From: an uncultured Prevotellaceae bacterium
Lineage (GTDB): Bacteria; Bacteroidota; Bacteroidia; Bacteroidales; Bacteroidaceae
Assembly (NCBI GenBank): GCA_902786665.1
Contig: CADADN010000003.1
Span: 145,887-209,886, forward strand
Reading direction: 5' to 3'
DNA length: 64,000 nucleotides
In this document: one piece after another, positions 36,311-44,780 of the stretch
How positions within the stretch are numbered: the stretch's first letter is position 1
Layout of the letters: each line of letters starts with the position of its first letter
The notes under the pieces: generated by a model
Seen by the model: the letters and a program-made list of their open reading frames with translations, nothing else
Database searches by the model: none
Told to the model about the DNA's origin: nothing
Program-made: the position numbers and the translations under genes

Positions 36311-37576
36311 ATGAAAAAATTGATGATTGTTGCATTGATGGCAGTAGCTGCCTCAACTGCATTTGCAGGCGACTCGCCTGCTCTCAAGGCAATCTTGAAA
36401 GCCAAATCCTACGATGAAGCCAAATCACTCATCAGCTCCACTTTGGGGCAATTGGCTTCTCCAGCTGAAAAAGCCAAGGCTTACAACAAACTCTACTCCT
36501 TGGCTTACGACATCGTCACCAAACAGCAAGGAATAATGAATGAGAACCAAGTCAACAAGCAGATGGGAAAATCGGCTACTGCTGCTGTTGACTCTGTGGC
36601 TTTCTATTCTGCTGTCTACAACGCCATGGATGCTGCTGTCGAATGTGACAAATATGACCAAATGCCCAATGAAAAAGGGAAGGTCTCCCCTAAGTACCGT
36701 GAAGCAATGGCCACTGCTCTTTACAACCATCGTGGCAACTTGTGGAACGGGGGCATCTATTACCTCAATCATAACGATGACGCAAATGTCTATAAGTTCT
36801 TCGGCAAATGTGTCGACACATATTCAGAACCTCTCTTTGCTGCTGAAGTGGCAAAGGCACCGGATCCAAACATTGGGCAGATGGCTTATTACGCAGCTCT
36901 TTATGCCGCGCAGTTCAAAGACAAAGCCGGTTGTATGAAGTATGCTGAAATCGCTTCCAAGGATGAAAAATTTGCCAAGGAAGCCAACAACCTCAAACTG
37001 GCTATGATCCAGGAAGGACTTAAGACAAGGCAAGATTCACTCGACTATGTAAAGGACCTTGAAGCACAGTTCAAGGCTGATCCCAGCAACGACGGCGTAT
37101 TTGGCTCCCTGGTCAATATGTATAACGGACTGAAGATGGACGCTCAAATGAATGAAATCTTCGAACAAAAACTGAAGATTGACCCTAACAACTTCGTTGT
37201 GTGGGCGGTAAGAGGACAAAACGCCATGATGGAACAGAAACTCGACGACGCTGTCGAATATTTCAAGAAAGCATTGGCGGTTGATCCTGATAACGCTCAA
37301 ATTCTCACCTATTATGGTGCTTGCCAACTTGACAGAGGTATGGAAAAGGAGAGCAAGGCCGCTAGTAGGACTGGAAGGGTGCCTCAAGAGGCTATGAACC
37401 AAATCAAGCCTCTCTTCGAGGATGCTTGCGCTAGTCTGGAGAAAGCAAAACAGCTCGATCCCAACCGTGAAAGAGCCAATTGGGCATATCCTCTTTACAG
37501 GTGCTATTACACTCTGTATGGTGATGCCGACGCTAGGACAAAGGCTGCAGCAGTTGACGCTGGGGTCACTGACTAA
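36311..37576 (+). CDS. Exported TPR protein, 421 aa
   Basis: Signal peptide MKKLMIVALMAVAASTAFA, then helices throughout. A clear TPR pair lies near 260-340 (DPNNFVVWAVRGQNAMMEQKLDDAVEYFKKALAVDPDNAQILTYYG in two repeats), with weaker repeats before. Periplasmic. It is a paralogue of the gene at 37700: both have KGKV-KYR, then a YNG/WNG-YYL segment and a short block with a SEPLFA or NKPMFA motif. Function unknown; such proteins often scaffold envelope complexes. The ATG at 36311 begins the signal peptide better than 36305. Confidence 0.8.
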   Translation: MKKLMIVALMAVAASTAFAGDSPALKAILKAKSYDEAKSLISSTLGQLASPAEKAKAYNKLYSLAYDIVTKQQGIMNENQVNKQMGKSATAAVDSVAFYSAVYNAMDAAVECDKYDQMPNEKGKVSPKYREAMATALYNHRGNLWNGGIYYLNHNDDANVYKFFGKCVDTYSEPLFAAEVAKAPDPNIGQMAYYAALYAAQFKDKAGCMKYAEIASKDEKFAKEANNLKLAMIQEGLKTRQDSLDYVKDLEAQFKADPSNDGVFGSLVNMYNGLKMDAQMNEIFEQKLKIDPNNFVVWAVRGQNAMMEQKLDDAVEYFKKALAVDPDNAQILTYYGACQLDRGMEKESKAASRTGRVPQEAMNQIKPLFEDACASLEKAKQLDPNRERANWAYPLYRCYYTLYGDADARTKAAAVDAGVTD

Positions 37577-37596
37577 AGCATCATGACAAATTCTTT

Positions 37597-37631
37597 GAGG
37601 GTGTGTCAAAATAATTGGCACACCCTCTTTT
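37597..37631 (+). terminator. Intrinsic terminator between the TPR paralogues
   Basis: GAGGGTGTG/CACACCCTC (9 bp) with a 13-base loop and TTTTAA. Confidence 0.8.
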
Positions 37632-37699
37632 AAGGTATTTCATCAAACGGCATCCATAAGAACTTGACATTGTCAACCTGCAAGTTACAACTTCGCAAA

Positions 37700-38905
37700 A
37701 TGAAAAGAATCTTTTTGACAATATGTCTGGCGTGCATTGCAATGCTGGTTGCAGCACAAAGGAAAACCATCGACCAGGCACAGACATTCATTAAAAGCGG
37801 AAAAAACCTCGACAGGGCGGAGAAACTCATGACCGACCTGTTGAAGGACTCTGCAAACAGGCAAAACAAGAAAGTGTGGACCACTCTCATCGATGCTGTG
37901 AAAATGCAATATGACCAAGGTAACCAAAAGCTATACCTCAAACAAAAATACGATACCGCGGCGCTTTTCAACAATGCAAACAAACTGCTCGACTTCTGCC
38001 TCAAATTCGATTCCATAGAGACAATTCCTGATAAAAAGGGAAAAGTCAATATCAAATACCGAGACAAGCATGCTGAAATGCTCAATGCTGTGAGGCCGAA
38101 CATATACAATGGTGCTTCATTCTATCTGAGAAAACTTGATTTCAAAAACGCATGGATGTTTTATGAAGCGTATATTGAATGTGCCAACAAACCTATGTTC
38201 GCCAATTACAAATACTTGGAGACCGACACCTTGATGGAAAAGGCGGCCTACAGGGCACTGTATTGTGCATACAGAATGGGGAGCCTTGAGAAAACATTGA
38301 AGTATCAACAATTGGCGGAGAAAGACACTACATACCTTGAAAATATCATACAGTATGTGGCTGAAATGCAATTCCAAAGCAAAGACACCATTGCATATGT
38401 CAATACATTGAAAAGGGGCTTCGACATCGCACCAAAAAACACCTTCTTCTTCCCACGGTTGGTGGATTACTATAATCTCAAAGAAGAAACAGACTCTGCT
38501 TGGGTCTTCATTGAGAATGCATTGGAAAGTGATAGCACTAACGTGTTGGCTGTCTTTGCAAAAAGCTCTGCACTGCTCAATGCAAAGCTTTATGATGAAT
38601 GTATCGAGGTCACCAGCAAACTGATTGCTCTCAACGATTCCATGCCGGAAGCTTACTGCAATATGGGACTCGCATATTACAACCAGGCTCTCATGCTGGA
38701 AGAGAAGCAGATGAAGGAGAAAAGAAGGACAAAAAAACAAAAGGCTGCTGTCAACGCACTCTTTGAGAAAAGTCTTCCATATATGGAAAAATTCAGACAA
38801 ATGGCACCGGAACAACAGACTAAATGGTTGCCGGCATTATACACCATCTATTTCAACCTCAACATGGGGAAGGAGTTCGATGAAATCGAACAACTTAGAA
38901 AATAA
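37700..38905 (+). CDS. Exported TPR protein, paralogue, 401 aa
   Basis: Signal peptide MKRIFLTICLACIAMLVAA, then TPR-like helices (LKYQQLAEKDTTYLENIIQYV; KLYDECIEVTSKLIALNDSMPEAYCNMGLAYYNQA). Same overall order as the upstream gene, at low identity, so an old tandem duplication. The terminator between them shows they are transcribed apart. Periplasmic; unknown function. A perfect TTGACA-T-TGTCAA palindrome at 37664-37676 just upstream may be an operator. ATG 37700 is chosen because it starts the signal peptide. Confidence 0.78.
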   Translation: MKRIFLTICLACIAMLVAAQRKTIDQAQTFIKSGKNLDRAEKLMTDLLKDSANRQNKKVWTTLIDAVKMQYDQGNQKLYLKQKYDTAALFNNANKLLDFCLKFDSIETIPDKKGKVNIKYRDKHAEMLNAVRPNIYNGASFYLRKLDFKNAWMFYEAYIECANKPMFANYKYLETDTLMEKAAYRALYCAYRMGSLEKTLKYQQLAEKDTTYLENIIQYVAEMQFQSKDTIAYVNTLKRGFDIAPKNTFFFPRLVDYYNLKEETDSAWVFIENALESDSTNVLAVFAKSSALLNAKLYDECIEVTSKLIALNDSMPEAYCNMGLAYYNQALMLEEKQMKEKRRTKKQKAAVNALFEKSLPYMEKFRQMAPEQQTKWLPALYTIYFNLNMGKEFDEIEQLRK

Positions 38906-38974
38906 GGTAATGGCAAAGTAATCGTGATGGCGGAACATCCGGGCGAGGATGTCATTGGCAAAGCTAATGTCGCC

Positions 38975-39019
38975 AACGTCGTTATCTTCGTTAACTTCAC
39001 TTGTTTCATTAACTCCGTT
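38975..39019. repeat. Degenerate 9-bp tandem repeat
   Basis: Five units close to AACTTCGTT: AACGTCGTT, ATCTTCGTT, AACTTCACT, TGTTTCATT, AACTCCGTT. On the minus strand the core is GTTAA, like the repeats near 60.7 and 62.1 kb. Confidence 0.6.
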
Positions 39020-39090
39020 AAATTCTCAAAGTATGGTGCAGCATATTTCACTCTCCATTTCCACACAAAACAAAAAAATCATCTTGAATA

Positions 39091-39122
39091 TTTGCTCCTT
39101 TCAATAAAATGACGTACCTTCG
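39091..39122 (+). promoter_or_regulatory. Promoter of serC
   Basis: TTTG at 39091-39094, 20 bp, TACCTTCG at 39115-39122 (one mismatch to TAnnTTTG), 57 bp before the ATG. Confidence 0.65.
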
Positions 39123-39178
39123 CGCACGATTTCTGATGTATTTGTACGTCAATAGGTATAATTTTAAAAATCATTCAG

Positions 39179-40246
39179 ATGAAGAAGTACAATTTCAACG
39201 CAGGACCATCTATCCTCCCAAGAGAGGTTATCGAAAAAACGGCCCAGCAAATCTTGGATTTCAATGGCAGCGGACTATCTCTCGCCGAGATCAGCCACAG
39301 GGCGAAAGATTTTCAACCCGTTGTTGATGAGGCGGTTGCTCTCATCAAGGAATTACTGCAAGTGCCAGAAGGTTATTCTGTCATTTTCCTCGGAGGAGGT
39401 GCATCGCTTGAGTTCTGCATGGTACCTTACAATTTCCTCATCAAAAAGGCTGCTTATCTCAACACGGGAACGTGGGCAAAAAAGGCCATGAAAGAGGCGA
39501 AGCTTTTTGGAGAGGTCGTCGAGGTCGCTTCCTCGGCGGACGCCAACTACACTTTCATTCCTAAAGGATGGACATGTCCGGAGGATGTTGACTATCTGCA
39601 CATCACAACCAACAACACCATTTATGGAACGGAAATCAGAAAAGATCTTGACCTGGGAGTAAGACTCATCGCCGATATGTCGTCTGATGTCTTCAGCAGA
39701 CCTATCGATGTGGCCAAATACGACTGCATCTATGCAGGAGCACAGAAAAACCTGGCAATGGCAGGCGTCACGCTCGTCATCGTCAAGGAGGATGCATTAG
39801 GAAAGGCACCAAGGCAAATTCCTACAATGCTTGACTATCGCACACATGTGGAAAAAGGCTCCATGTTCAACACACCTCCTGTGGTACCCATCTATTGTGC
39901 ACTTGAAACCTTGAGATGGATCAAGGCTAATGGTGGAGTGGAAGCCATGGACAAACTTGCCAAGGAAAGAGCAAAAATCGTATATGACGAAATCGATCGC
40001 AACAAACTCTTCAGGGGCACTGTCGTCGAAGAGGACCGTTCGCTCATGAACATCTGTTTTGTCATGAACGATGAATACAAGGACCTCGAGAAACCATTCT
40101 TCGAGTTCGCTACCGAAAAAGGCATGGTGGGAATCAAGGGACACCGTTCCGTCGGTGGATTCAGGGCAAGTTGCTACAACGCCCAAACCATCGAGGGTGT
40201 CAATGCGCTCGTGGAGTGCATGAAAGAGTTTGAAGCCAAAAACTAA
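39179..40246 (+). CDS. serC: Phosphoserine aminotransferase
   Basis: 355 residues. Converts 3-phosphohydroxypyruvate and glutamate to phosphoserine. FNAGPSILP starts the protein as in all Ser[11 protein letters not shown] is the phosphate cup for PLP, and Lys190 in GAQKNLA forms the Schiff base. [14 protein letters not shown] holds the substrate-binding Arg. Followed after 76 bp by serA, so two of the three serine steps are together; serB is not in the window. Confidence 0.96.
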   Translation: MKKYNFNAGPSILPREVIEKTAQQILDFNGSGLSLAEISHRAKDFQPVVDEAVALIKELLQVPEGYSVIFLGGGASLEFCMVPYNFLIKKAAYLNTGTWAKKAMKEAKLFGEVVEVASSADANYTFIPKGWTCPEDVDYLHITTNNTIYGTEIRKDLDLGVRLIADMSSDVFSRPIDVAKYDCIYAGAQKNLAMAGVTLVIVKEDALGKAPRQIPTMLDYRTHVEKGSMFNTPPVVPIYCALETLRWIKANGGVEAMDKLAKERAKIVYDEIDRNKLFRGTVVEEDRSLMNICFVMNDEYKDLEKPFFEFATEKGMVGIKGHRSVGGFRASCYNAQTIEGVNALVECMKEFEAKN

Positions 40247-40322
40247 TATGGCATAAATCTTTCGACTCTGTCATCATTGAGGAATATTCACTTTTGAAAT
40301 AAATTCAGAACAAGGAATTAAA

Positions 40323-41240
40323 ATGAAAATATTGGTTGCAACAGAAAAGCCTTTCGCTCCTGTAGCCATCGAAGGCATCAAAAAGGAAGTGGAGGGTGCA
40401 GGACACCAATTGGTTCTCCTCGAAAAATATACTGAAAAGGAGCAATTGCTTCAAGCGGTGAAGGATGCCGATGCTTTGATCGTCAGGTCTGACAAAGTGA
40501 CACCTGAAGTGCTCGACGCTGCTGATAAACTGAAAATAGTGGTCAGGGCAGGTGCCGGATACGACTCCATCGACACTGAATATGCCAAGAAAAAGGGTGT
40601 CGTGGTGGAAAACACACCAGGACAAAATGCCAACGCCGTGGCTGAACTTGTGTTCGGACTTCTTGTATATGCTGTCAGAAGCTTCTACAATGGCAAGGCT
40701 GGTTCGGAACTGATGGGAAAGAAACTCGGAATCCTTGCGTTCGGAAACGTGGGACGAAACGTGGCTCGCATCGCAAAGGGATTCGGGATGGACATCTACG
40801 CTTATGACGCATACTGCCCGGCACAAGTCATTGAGCAGGCTGGGGTGCATGCCGTGGACAATCAGGATGAACTTTTCAAGACATGCGACGTGGTGAGCTT
40901 GCACATTCCCGCTACACCGGAAACAAAACAGAGCATCAACGCTGCTGTCGTGGGACAGATGAAAAAAGGAGGAATCCTTGTCAATACTGCCAGGAAAGAA
41001 GTCATCAACGAACCTGAACTCATCCAATTGATGAATGAGCGCACTGACTTGAAATTCGTCACCGACATCAAACCGGATGCCGACGAGGAGTTCAAGGCTT
41101 TCGAGGGGAGATACTTCAGCACACCTAAGAAAATGGGGGCGCAGACGGCAGAGGCAAACATCAATGCCGGCATCGCTGCTGCAAGGCAAATCAACGCCTT
41201 CTTCCTAAATGGAGACACCAAGTTCCAAGTCAACAAGTAA
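40323..41240 (+). CDS. serA: D-3-phosphoglycerate dehydrogenase, short form
   Basis: 305 residues, without the C-terminal ACT domain that gives serine feedback in E. coli. The NAD loop is FGNVG (140-144), and Arg224 in NTARKEV is the substrate arginine. The usual catalytic His of this family (TPHxGA) is replaced: the segment reads STPKKMGAQTAEA, with Lys269-Lys270 in its place. As I recall, this lysine form is shared with Bacteroides and with the Entamoeba enzyme. The serC neighbour makes the phosphoglycerate substrate very likely. A strong terminator follows. Confidence 0.92.
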   Translation: MKILVATEKPFAPVAIEGIKKEVEGAGHQLVLLEKYTEKEQLLQAVKDADALIVRSDKVTPEVLDAADKLKIVVRAGAGYDSIDTEYAKKKGVVVENTPGQNANAVAELVFGLLVYAVRSFYNGKAGSELMGKKLGILAFGNVGRNVARIAKGFGMDIYAYDAYCPAQVIEQAGVHAVDNQDELFKTCDVVSLHIPATPETKQSINAAVVGQMKKGGILVNTARKEVINEPELIQLMNERTDLKFVTDIKPDADEEFKAFEGRYFSTPKKMGAQTAEANINAGIAAARQINAFFLNGDTKFQVNK

Positions 41241-41254
41241 TTCTTTTCATAAGG

Positions 41255-41283
41255 GGGCGGGCTTTTGCCCGCCCTGTTTTTTT
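41255..41283 (+). terminator. Intrinsic terminator after serA
   Basis: GGGCGGGC-TTTT-GCCCGCCC followed by TGTTTTTTT. It stands inside the conserved serC-serA-DUF1015 order, so only read-through or another start feeds the DUF1015 gene. Confidence 0.9.
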
Positions 41284-41302
41284 CATACAATCTTAAACCA
41301 TT

Positions 41303-42550
41303 ATGGCTATCGTAAAACCTTTCAAAGGATTAAGACCACCTCGTGATATTGTTGAGCGCGTGGAGTCAAGACCTTACGACGTGCTTAATTCAGAAGAGGC
41401 AAGACAAGAGGCGGGTGACAATGAAATGAGCCTCTATCATATCATCAAACCGGAAATAGACTTCGAGCCGGGCACCAGTGAGTACGACCCCAAGGTCTAT
41501 CAGCGCGCGGCCGAAAACTTCCAAAAGTTCCAAGACAAAGGCTGGCTTGTACAGGACAAGGATGACCACTACTACATCTATGCCCAGACCATGAACGGGA
41601 AAACACAGTATGGACTCGTTGTGGCTGCACATACCGACGACTATATGCAAGGGCGCATCAAGAAGCACGAACTCACAAGACGCGACAAGGAAGAAGACAG
41701 AATGAAGCACGTCAGAATCAACAATGCCAACATCGAGCCCGTGTTCTTCGCTTATCCTGACAATGACATCCTTGACAAGGTCATCTCAAGATATGCTGAA
41801 ACAGAACCTGAATATGATTTCATCGCTCCCATTGACGGATTCAGACACCAGTTCTGGGTCATTTCCGACACCGACGACATTGAGGTCATCACAAGGGAAT
41901 TCGCTAACATACCTTATTTATATATCGCCGACGGGCATCATCGCTCGGCTGCTGCTGCACTCGTCGGAGCAGAGAAGCAAAAGGAAAATCCCAACCACAG
42001 GGGTGACGAGGAGTACAATTACTTCATGGCTGTCTGCTTCCAGGCGTCGCAACTCACCATTCTTGATTACAACAGGGTGGTCACCGACCTCAACGGGCTG
42101 ACTTCTGAACAGTTCCTTGACAAATTGAAGTTGAACTTCGACATGGAGGATATGGGAACTGATATTTACAAGCCGGGTCAACTGCACGAATTCTCACTTT
42201 ACCTCGATGGGCATTGGTTCAGATTAAGGGCTAAAAAAGGGTCTTACGACGACCAGGACCCGATCGGGGTGCTAGATGTCGACATCTCATCAAGACTCAT
42301 TCTCGACCAAATCCTTGGCATAAAAGACCTGAGAGGTTCGAAACGCATCGACTTCGTCGGGGGACTAAGGGGACTCGGAGAACTTAAAAGACGAGTGGAC
42401 AGTGGGGAGATGAGGGCGGCATTGGCTCTCTATCCCGTTTCAATGAAACAAATCATCGATATCGCTGACAGCGGAAACATCATGCCACCCAAGGCAACAT
42501 GGTTTGAACCAAAACTGAGGTCGGGGTTGGTCATTCACAAACTCTCATGA
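41303..42550 (+). CDS. DUF1015 family protein
   Basis: 415 residues. It starts MAIVKPFKGLRPP and has VESRPYDVLN, then a central ADGHHRSAAA, the strongest motif of the family and close to the GxHR motif of ParB/sulfiredoxin-like and serine-kinase (SerK) folds. DUF1015 often follows serC and serA in Bacteroidota, so a role in serine or phosphoserine metabolism is suspected but not shown here. Its last four bases overlap the next gene (ATGA). Confidence 0.85.
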   Translation: MAIVKPFKGLRPPRDIVERVESRPYDVLNSEEARQEAGDNEMSLYHIIKPEIDFEPGTSEYDPKVYQRAAENFQKFQDKGWLVQDKDDHYYIYAQTMNGKTQYGLVVAAHTDDYMQGRIKKHELTRRDKEEDRMKHVRINNANIEPVFFAYPDNDILDKVISRYAETEPEYDFIAPIDGFRHQFWVISDTDDIEVITREFANIPYLYIADGHHRSAAAALVGAEKQKENPNHRGDEEYNYFMAVCFQASQLTILDYNRVVTDLNGLTSEQFLDKLKLNFDMEDMGTDIYKPGQLHEFSLYLDGHWFRLRAKKGSYDDQDPIGVLDVDISSRLILDQILGIKDLRGSKRIDFVGGLRGLGELKRRVDSGEMRAALALYPVSMKQIIDIADSGNIMPPKATWFEPKLRSGLVIHKLS

Positions 42551-43134
42551 ACGAAGACGAATTTCTTACCATCAACGACAAGGTGGGGGAGGGCTACTAC
42601 TCTGAAAAAAGGAGCAAGTTTCTTGCCTTCGCCCATCACGTCGTCTCTGTGGAGGAGGTGAAAAGCATCGTGGAGGGATATAGGAAGAAATACTACGATG
42701 CAAGGCACGTGTGTTATGCTTATATGCTCGGTCCTGAAAGAAAGGATTTCAGGGCAAATGACGATGGAGAACCAAGCAGCACTGCGGGTAAACCTATCCT
42801 CGGGCAAATCAATAGCCAGAATCTCACCAACATACTCATCATTGTCGTCAGGTATTATGGAGGGGTCAACCTGGGAACGGGAGGACTCATCGTTGCATAT
42901 AGGTCGGCGGCTGCTGACGCAATCGCACATTGCAACATCGTTGCACAACAGGTGGAGGAAATCGTCTCTTACCATTTCGCGTATCCTTTGATGAACGATG
43001 TCATGAGAATTGTCAAGGAACTCTCACCAAGAATTGTAGAACAAACATACGACAACACATGCTCCATCACACTGGCCATTAGAAAATCACAGGCCGACAT
43101 CTTGAAAGCGAGACTTCTAAAGCTATCATTCTGA
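42547..43134 (+). CDS. yigZ: YigZ/IMPACT family protein
   Basis: 195 residues. KRSKFLAFAHHV, DARHVCYAYMLG, DDGEPSSTAGKPIL and VRYYGGVNLGTGGLIVAYRSAA are the blocks of UPF0029 N-terminal domains; a short C-terminal ferredoxin-like domain follows. E. coli YigZ and eukaryotic IMPACT belong here, the latter acting on translation control; the bacterial role is not settled. ATGA overlap with the DUF1015 gene indicates coupling. Confidence 0.9.
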   Translation: MNEDEFLTINDKVGEGYYSEKRSKFLAFAHHVVSVEEVKSIVEGYRKKYYDARHVCYAYMLGPERKDFRANDDGEPSSTAGKPILGQINSQNLTNILIIVVRYYGGVNLGTGGLIVAYRSAAADAIAHCNIVAQQVEEIVSYHFAYPLMNDVMRIVKELSPRIVEQTYDNTCSITLAIRKSQADILKARLLKLSF

Positions 43135-43232
43135 CACTTTTTTATATATCCCCTTGACTCCCCTTTGACACTTGCCGTCGACGAATCTGATACAAACATA
43201 AAAACAAAAAAACATTAAATAATGATTTTTTC

Positions 43233-43263
43233 TTGTGTGAATGAATAAATAGTGTTAACTTTG
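43233..43263 (+). promoter_or_regulatory. Promoter of the dockerin-like gene
   Basis: TTG at 43233-43235, 20 bp, TAACTTTG at 43256-43263, 58 bp before the ATG. Confidence 0.65.
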
Positions 43264-43321
43264 CACTCAAAACCTGTTATTTGGTTTTTTTTGAATGGAT
43301 TTTTAGGAGGATTATCAAAAT

Positions 43322-43732
43322 ATGACAAGATTTTTTTATTGGTTTTGCTTGGTTGCGTTTTCTTGTGTGCCATTAATGACACAAGCGCAGTCAGTACCAA
43401 ATAAAACACAGGCACAGGACGTGAACAAACCCGTGAAGGCAACCACTAATCTACCATATGATGTGAATGACGACAAGGTGGTGGATGTTTGGGACGTGGT
43501 GGATATCGTCAAATATGTCAATGGGTCTCCACGAAACGAATTCAAAGTGGGAATGGCAGACATCAATAATGACGGAAAAGTAGACCTCGATGATGCTACT
43601 TTGCTCTCCAAAATCATCGTTGGAGAAGAATTGCCGGCTGGAAATGTCAACCCTGGTGAAGGTGGAGGTGGCGGTGACGATGACGTCATAAGAGGAGACT
43701 CCGTGGTTGATCCCGTTGGCCCCAACAAATAG
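43322..43732 (+). CDS. Small exported protein with a dockerin-like calcium repeat pair
   Basis: 136 residues. Signal peptide to about QAQ (23). DVNDDKVVDVWDVVDIVKYVNG and ADINNDGKVDLDDATLLSKIIVG are the two F-hand repeats of a type I dockerin: DxNxDxxVDxxDxxxxxxYxxG. Outside them are a Thr/Lys linker and a Gly/Asp/Glu tail (GEGGGGGDDDV). No enzyme is attached and no cohesin is in the window, so the partner is unknown. Secreted, calcium-binding. Own promoter. Confidence 0.8.
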   Translation: MTRFFYWFCLVAFSCVPLMTQAQSVPNKTQAQDVNKPVKATTNLPYDVNDDKVVDVWDVVDIVKYVNGSPRNEFKVGMADINNDGKVDLDDATLLSKIIVGEELPAGNVNPGEGGGGGDDDVIRGDSVVDPVGPNK

Positions 43733-43753
43733 AAACTAAATAGGAAAAATAGC

Positions 43754-43800
43754 AATCCCCATGTCTTCAAAGGTGAAAAAACCACGAAGACGTGGGGATT
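43754..43800. terminator. Hairpin after the dockerin-like gene
   Basis: AATCCCCATGTCTTC pairs with GAAGACGTGGGGATT (15 bp, one G-U) around a 17-base loop. The T-rich flank is on the minus side, so it works better as a minus-strand terminator, but it also closes the plus-strand message. Confidence 0.6.
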
Positions 43801-43878
43801 TACATTAGAGAATGATTGAAAGGATGGTGCATTAACATTCTTTCACGCTCTTCTGGTGGTTCTATGCTTTTTTTTGAC

Positions 43879-43886
43879 TAACTTTG
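43879..43886 (+). promoter_or_regulatory. Promoter -7 box of divIC/ftsB
   Basis: TAACTTTG 69 bp before the ATG. The -33 region (TTCTGG near 43851) is weak. Confidence 0.55.
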
Positions 43887-43954
43887 CCCGTTAGTCGAAG
43901 AGAGACAGTGTTTCAGCCGTATGAAGGTAAGCACTTGATAATTTGGAAATGTAG

Positions 43955-44293
43955 ATGAGATTAGGGAAGAAAATATTGTGGATTATCGGAAAGTTCAAGT
44001 ACGTCATCGTCATTATTGGGGGCGTCTTGATTATCACCGTGCTTGGTGAAAACAGCATGATGCAACGTTATAAATATGCTCGACAGATTGCTGAACTGGA
44101 AGATGAGATAGAAAAGCAGGATATGCGATTCATGCAAGACTCGCTAAGACTGGAGGAGATGGATCGCAATCCTGAGGAAGTGAGAAGGATTGCGAGAGAG
44201 AGGTATTTCATGAAAGCGAGCGACGAGGACATCTATGTGCTCAGTGACGAAATAAAAGACAAAAACGACTATGCGCCAGTTAAGCAAGATTGA
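43955..44293 (+). CDS. FtsB/DivIC-type septum formation protein
   Basis: 112 residues: short basic N-terminus, one helix (YVIVIIGGVLIITVLGE, 16-32), then a coiled coil (YKYARQIAELEDEIEKQDMRFMQDSLRLEEM) and a C-terminal NPEEVRRIARERYFMKASDEDIYVL, which is the DivIC/FtsB ending. It joins FtsL and FtsQ at the division septum. Overlaps the next gene by 23 bp. Confidence 0.88.
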   Translation: MRLGKKILWIIGKFKYVIVIIGGVLIITVLGENSMMQRYKYARQIAELEDEIEKQDMRFMQDSLRLEEMDRNPEEVRRIARERYFMKASDEDIYVLSDEIKDKNDYAPVKQD

Positions 44294-44672
44294 AACATAC
44301 ATCTATCTGATTGGAGGATTGCTCATGACTGTTGGGGCCGGATGCTGTGCATTCTTGTGGCATCCCAAGGTGTTCTCGTGGGTCTATTTGTTTGGAGCGA
44401 TACTTTTCGTGGCCATGCAGGTGAGGCAAAGATACGAAGGAGACAAAATCGTACTGAAAAGATTAAGGCGTATTATGCTTGCTTCAGGAGTCTTTTTCAT
44501 CATTGCAGGAGTGTTGTTGGTTGACACTCATTACCACTTTCTTGCATCATTGATGCCTTATCAAGATTACATAGCATACATTTACAACAAATGGGTCATT
44601 TTCCTCTTGGCGGCCGCTGTATTGCAACTATATTCTACACATAGAATTTCAAATGAATTGCAAAAAGATTGA
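44271..44672 (+). CDS. Four-helix membrane protein, 133 aa
   Basis: Four hydrophobic spans (about 9-28, 33-48, 66-84, 105-124) with short loops; RQRYEGDKIVLKRLRR is a basic cytoplasmic loop. No family recognised. The start overlaps the end of the divIC-like gene by 23 bp, so it should be translated from the same message; a link to cell division is possible only by context. Confidence 0.7.
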   Translation: MRQLSKIETYIYLIGGLLMTVGAGCCAFLWHPKVFSWVYLFGAILFVAMQVRQRYEGDKIVLKRLRRIMLASGVFFIIAGVLLVDTHYHFLASLMPYQDYIAYIYNKWVIFLLAAAVLQLYSTHRISNELQKD

Positions 44673-44743
44673 AAAAATCATAAAAAGTGCCCTCGCCAAA
44701 CCAATAAGGGAGGGAAAAGTTTCCATACATCGATATTTGATTG

Positions 44744-44751
44744 TATTTTTG
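44744..44751 (+). promoter_or_regulatory. Promoter -7 box of the DUF4369 lipoprotein run
   Basis: TATTTTTG 30 bp before the ATG. The -33 region is weak. Confidence 0.55.
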
Positions 44752-44780
44752 TCATTGAAATTAATTTCGCATATCTAAAT

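Noticed and set aside
38924-39112. 62-codon frame before serC
   Set aside because: It runs through the 9-bp repeat and into the serC promoter.
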